A stretch of DNA of 64,000 bases from JABCPE02 sp963516675. Lineage in GTDB: Bacteria > Bacteroidota > Bacteroidia > Flavobacteriales > Weeksellaceae. The notes beneath the pieces were generated by a model, which saw only the letters and a list, made by a program, of their open reading frames with translations, was not told the DNA's origin and did not search any database. The translations under genes and the position numbers were made by a program. The DNA lies in assembly GCA_963516675.1 (NCBI GenBank), contig CAUQBH010000002.1:124001-188000 (forward strand). Direction: 5' to 3'. Shown one piece after another: positions 61,934 through 64,000 of this stretch (position 1 is the first letter of the stretch; each line of letters opens with the position of its first letter).

Positions 61934-63394
61934 TTAAAGTTCTTTTCGTAGTCTTGCCACTGGAATGTTGAGCTGTTCTCTGTATTTAGCAATTGTTCTT
62001 CGGGCGATATTGTACCCTTTTTCTTTCAGTGCAGTAACCAGCGCATCATCCGTGAGAGGCTTCTTTTTGTTCTCCTTGTCGATGATTTCCTGCAGATGGT
62101 TTTTGATTTCTTTTGTGGAAACTTCTTCTCCTTCATCATTGGTCAAACTATCTGAGAAAAGATTTTTTAGATAAACTATTCCATGCGGTGTGTCAGCATA
62201 TTTGCTCTTAACCACCCTAGAAATAGTAGAAATATCAAATCCTGTGATGTCAGAAATATCTTTCAGAATCATAGGTTTGATGTTTTTTTCGTCCCCTGTG
62301 ATGAAATATTCTTTCTGCATCTTAGCGATGGCTGTAATGGTCTGTATCAGAGTGTTTTGTCTTTGATTAACAGCATCAATGTACCATTTTGCGGCATCTA
62401 ATTTTTGTTTAATGAAAAGAGCCGCCTGCTTGTGTTCAGGAGAGCTTTTATCGTTAGAATATGTTTCTAAAATTTCTTTGTACTCATTGGAAACCCTCAA
62501 TGTAGGAGCGTTTTTATTGTTAAGCATCGGAATTACCTCATTGTCCTTTACCTGAATGATAAAATCAGGAATGATTTCTTGATTGATGGTAATTGTCTGT
62601 GTATCAAAGTTTCCGCCCACTTTTGGTGAAAGTTTTGCAATCTCTTCTAATACATCTTTCAGCTGTTCCTCATCGATATTATACCGCTGGATAATTTTAG
62701 AATAATGCTTGTTGCTCAGTGCATCAAACTGGTTTTTCAGTATGCTGGCAGCAATGCTTACATTGGGATTGTCACTTACTTTTTTCTCTATTTGTAGAAG
62801 GAGACATTCTTGTAAGTTTCTAGCGCCCACGCCCGCTGGTTCTAGTTTTTGGATATAGTTTTCTAAAATGTATTCCAGTTTAGGAATATCGGTATAAATC
62901 CCCTGTGAGAAAGCCAAATCATCCACGATGGATTTCAGATCTCTACGAAGATACCCGTCATTATCAAGGTTTCCTATGAGATATTCGGCTATTTTTAGCT
63001 CTTCATCAGAAATATTACTAAGTCTAATCTGCTCCAAAAGATACTCATAAATGGTCTGTCCCTCTGTCAACAAACTCTCGTTATCAAATTCCTCATCATC
63101 AGGCGAGTAGTTGCTGGATGCTGTTTTGTAGCTGGGCTCATCATCATACAGATATTCATCAACATTGAAATCCGTTTCTATGCTCTCCGTTCCCTCGCTT
63201 TCGTAGTCGTTTCCTAAATTGTCATAATCCTCTTCCTTATCATCTGTTACTTTTTCCAAAGCAGGATTTTCCTCTAACTCACGCTCCAGCTCCTCCTCAA
63301 ATTCCAGCGTATGAAGCTGAATCAACTTCATTAACTGAATCTGCTGTGGAGCGAGTTTTTGACCAAGTTTAAGTTGTAAATTTTGTTTGAGCAT
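61934..63394 (-). CDS. rpoN: RNA polymerase sigma-54 factor RpoN
   Basis: A 486-residue sigma-54. The N-terminal Gln/Leu-rich activator-contact region (1-50, KLAPQQIQLMKLIQLHTLE) is followed by an acidic spacer, the core-binding domain and a DNA-binding domain. The RpoN box ARRTIAKYRE is at residues 464-473. All three regions are present, so it should be active with enhancer-binding proteins. It is downstream of the DUF2004-like and asnS genes in the same direction. Confidence 0.97.
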   Translation of the reverse strand: MLKQNLQLKLGQKLAPQQIQLMKLIQLHTLEFEEELERELEENPALEKVTDDKEEDYDNLGNDYESEGTESIETDFNVDEYLYDDEPSYKTASSNYSPDDEEFDNESLLTEGQTIYEYLLEQIRLSNISDEELKIAEYLIGNLDNDGYLRRDLKSIVDDLAFSQGIYTDIPKLEYILENYIQKLEPAGVGARNLQECLLLQIEKKVSDNPNVSIAASILKNQFDALSNKHYSKIIQRYNIDEEQLKDVLEEIAKLSPKVGGNFDTQTITINQEIIPDFIIQVKDNEVIPMLNNKNAPTLRVSNEYKEILETYSNDKSSPEHKQAALFIKQKLDAAKWYIDAVNQRQNTLIQTITAIAKMQKEYFITGDEKNIKPMILKDISDITGFDISTISRVVKSKYADTPHGIVYLKNLFSDSLTNDEGEEVSTKEIKNHLQEIIDKENKKKPLTDDALVTALKEKGYNIARRTIAKYREQLNIPVARLRKEL

Positions 63395-63423
63395 ATCAGT
63401 TTTAGCTTATTAGTTTTAGGAGG

Positions 63424-63903
63424 TTATCCATTGATTCCTCCCATTTCTATCTGGTAGTTCTCATCTATTTCTATATTGGCTAAATGGTCAAAGAAATAAT
63501 TTGGCTCTGCATCTAAATCAAAGCTACAGCTAATCTCTTCACTATCAATATAAAAATTAAGAGAACGAACGCCGATAGCCTCTTTAAATTCTTTTTCAGA
63601 AATTGTTCTATCAAGGCTGAATTCATCAAAATATTCAGCAATTCCTTTTTTGGCTATTTCTTCTGAAATCCAGTCATTCAGTCCTTCAAAAATAGATTCT
63701 TCTTTAATGAAAGTATCTAAAATCAAATCCTTATGGCTTTCTATCCACTGGATTTTTTCCGCTATTTTCTGAAAATATTTTTTTTGTTCTTCTTTGGTTG
63801 CTTCTAGTTCTTCATCAAATTCAATATAAATTTCTGTATCAAATTTGTTCCAAATTTTAGCAACAGCTTCGAAGTCAGGATAGTCTCTATAAGTTATTTT
63901 CAT
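63424..63903 (-). CDS. DUF2004-like protein
   Basis: A 159-residue acidic soluble protein with long helical stretches (about residues 30-75) and a C-terminal part ending NFYIDSEEISCSFDLD, then IEIDENYQIEMGGING. The end resembles DUF2004 proteins as I know them; the call is tentative and no function is known. It lies only 5 bases after asnS and 29 before rpoN, so it belongs to their transcript. It is another small DUF gene placed between housekeeping genes. Confidence 0.6.
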   Translation of the reverse strand: MKITYRDYPDFEAVAKIWNKFDTEIYIEFDEELEATKEEQKKYFQKIAEKIQWIESHKDLILDTFIKEESIFEGLNDWISEEIAKKGIAEYFDEFSLDRTISEKEFKEAIGVRSLNFYIDSEEISCSFDLDAEPNYFFDHLANIEIDENYQIEMGGING

Positions 63904-63908
63904 AATTC

Positions 63909-64000
63909 TTAAAACTCTGCGTTTCTTGGTGTTCTTGGGAAAGGAATCACATCACGGATGTTGGTCATTCCTGTTACGAATAATACCAATCTCTCTAGTC
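63909..64000 (-). CDS. asnS: Asparaginyl-tRNA synthetase, C-terminal end only
   Basis: Thirty codons at the right edge, ending with TAA (63909-63911), belong to a gene that starts outside the window. The peptide contains the class II motif 3 region GMTNIRDVIPFPR and ends TPRNAEF, the typical AsnS C-terminus. The enzyme charges tRNA-Asn. The DUF2004-like gene follows 5 bases later. Confidence 0.9.
   Translation of the reverse strand, partial: LERLVLFVTGMTNIRDVIPFPRTPRNAEF

Noticed and set aside
61934..63394. Sigma-54 (-24/-12) promoters in the window because rpoN is present
   Set aside because: I saw no convincing TGGCAC-N5-TTGC element in any spacer.
1..64000. CRISPR arrays, tRNA or rRNA genes, insertion sequences, prophage genes, replication origin
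   Set aside because: Looked for in the spacers and among the proteins; none recognised. All spacers are under 200 bases and show no spaced repeats or cloverleaf-like segments that I could see.

Overview
This window is a chromosomal segment of a low-GC member of the Bacteroidota, most likely a flavobacterium of the Chryseobacterium clade (Weeksellaceae). The evidence is a flavobacterial division and cell wall (dcw) cluster running rsmH-ftsL-ftsI-murE-mraY-murD-ftsW-murG-murC-ftsQ-ftsA-ftsZ, a SusC/SusD outer-membrane pair, Bacteroidota-type promoters (TTTG, about 19 nt, TAnnTTTG), very few Shine-Dalgarno sequences and A/T-rich spacers. No rRNA, tRNA, CRISPR array, insertion sequence or prophage gene was recognised, and no gap between genes exceeds 200 bases.

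Layout. 1-1989 (minus): two small membrane proteins, the GTPase YsxC/EngB and an alpha/beta hydrolase. 2129-19135 (plus): the dcw cluster, driven by a near-consensus promoter and closed by a hairpin after ftsZ. Three small genes not usual in such clusters sit inside it (STM3941-like, DUF6630-like, zinc-ribbon-like). 19137-21733 (minus): a barrel-like exported protein, a dicarboxylate/glutamate-type symporter and RNase HII. 21863-28574 (plus): an orphan SusC/SusD pair, argS and a lipoprotein. 28638-39448 (minus): a surface-glycan gene cluster. It can make dTDP-4-keto-6-deoxyglucose (RfbA, RfbB), aminate it (RffA-type) and acylate it (PglD-like). It also carries a lipid-carrier glycosyltransferase, a GT-C-like membrane protein, an ATP-grasp enzyme, a HAD protein, an SDR protein, a DUF4261 gene and UDP-glucose dehydrogenase. 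39518-44141 (plus): rimP-nusA-infB behind a leader with a hairpin. 44185-50972: a glycosyltransferase, an MscS channel, an AddA-like helicase-nuclease, enolase and a TM2 protein. 51040-55244 (plus): a secreted protein, two pentein-fold guanidine-modifying enzymes (DDAH-like and CtlX), a DUF4253 gene and two small envelope proteins that share a duplicated spacer. 55332-58146 (minus): aroQ and lon. 58324-60389 (plus): a PLP enzyme and a LysM glucosaminidase. 60406-64000 (minus): queE, folD, rpoN, a DUF2004-like gene and the 3' end of asnS.

Most of the window is housekeeping. The parts that deserve attention are the glycan cluster with its unusual ATP-grasp/HAD/SDR trio, the scattering of small DUF-family genes through housekeeping operons, the rimP leader, a palindrome in front of lon, lineage-specific repeats inside ftsA and ftsZ, and a duplicated terminator segment around the small genes near 54.4-54.9 kb. 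All family names are from recognition of motifs by eye; no search was run.
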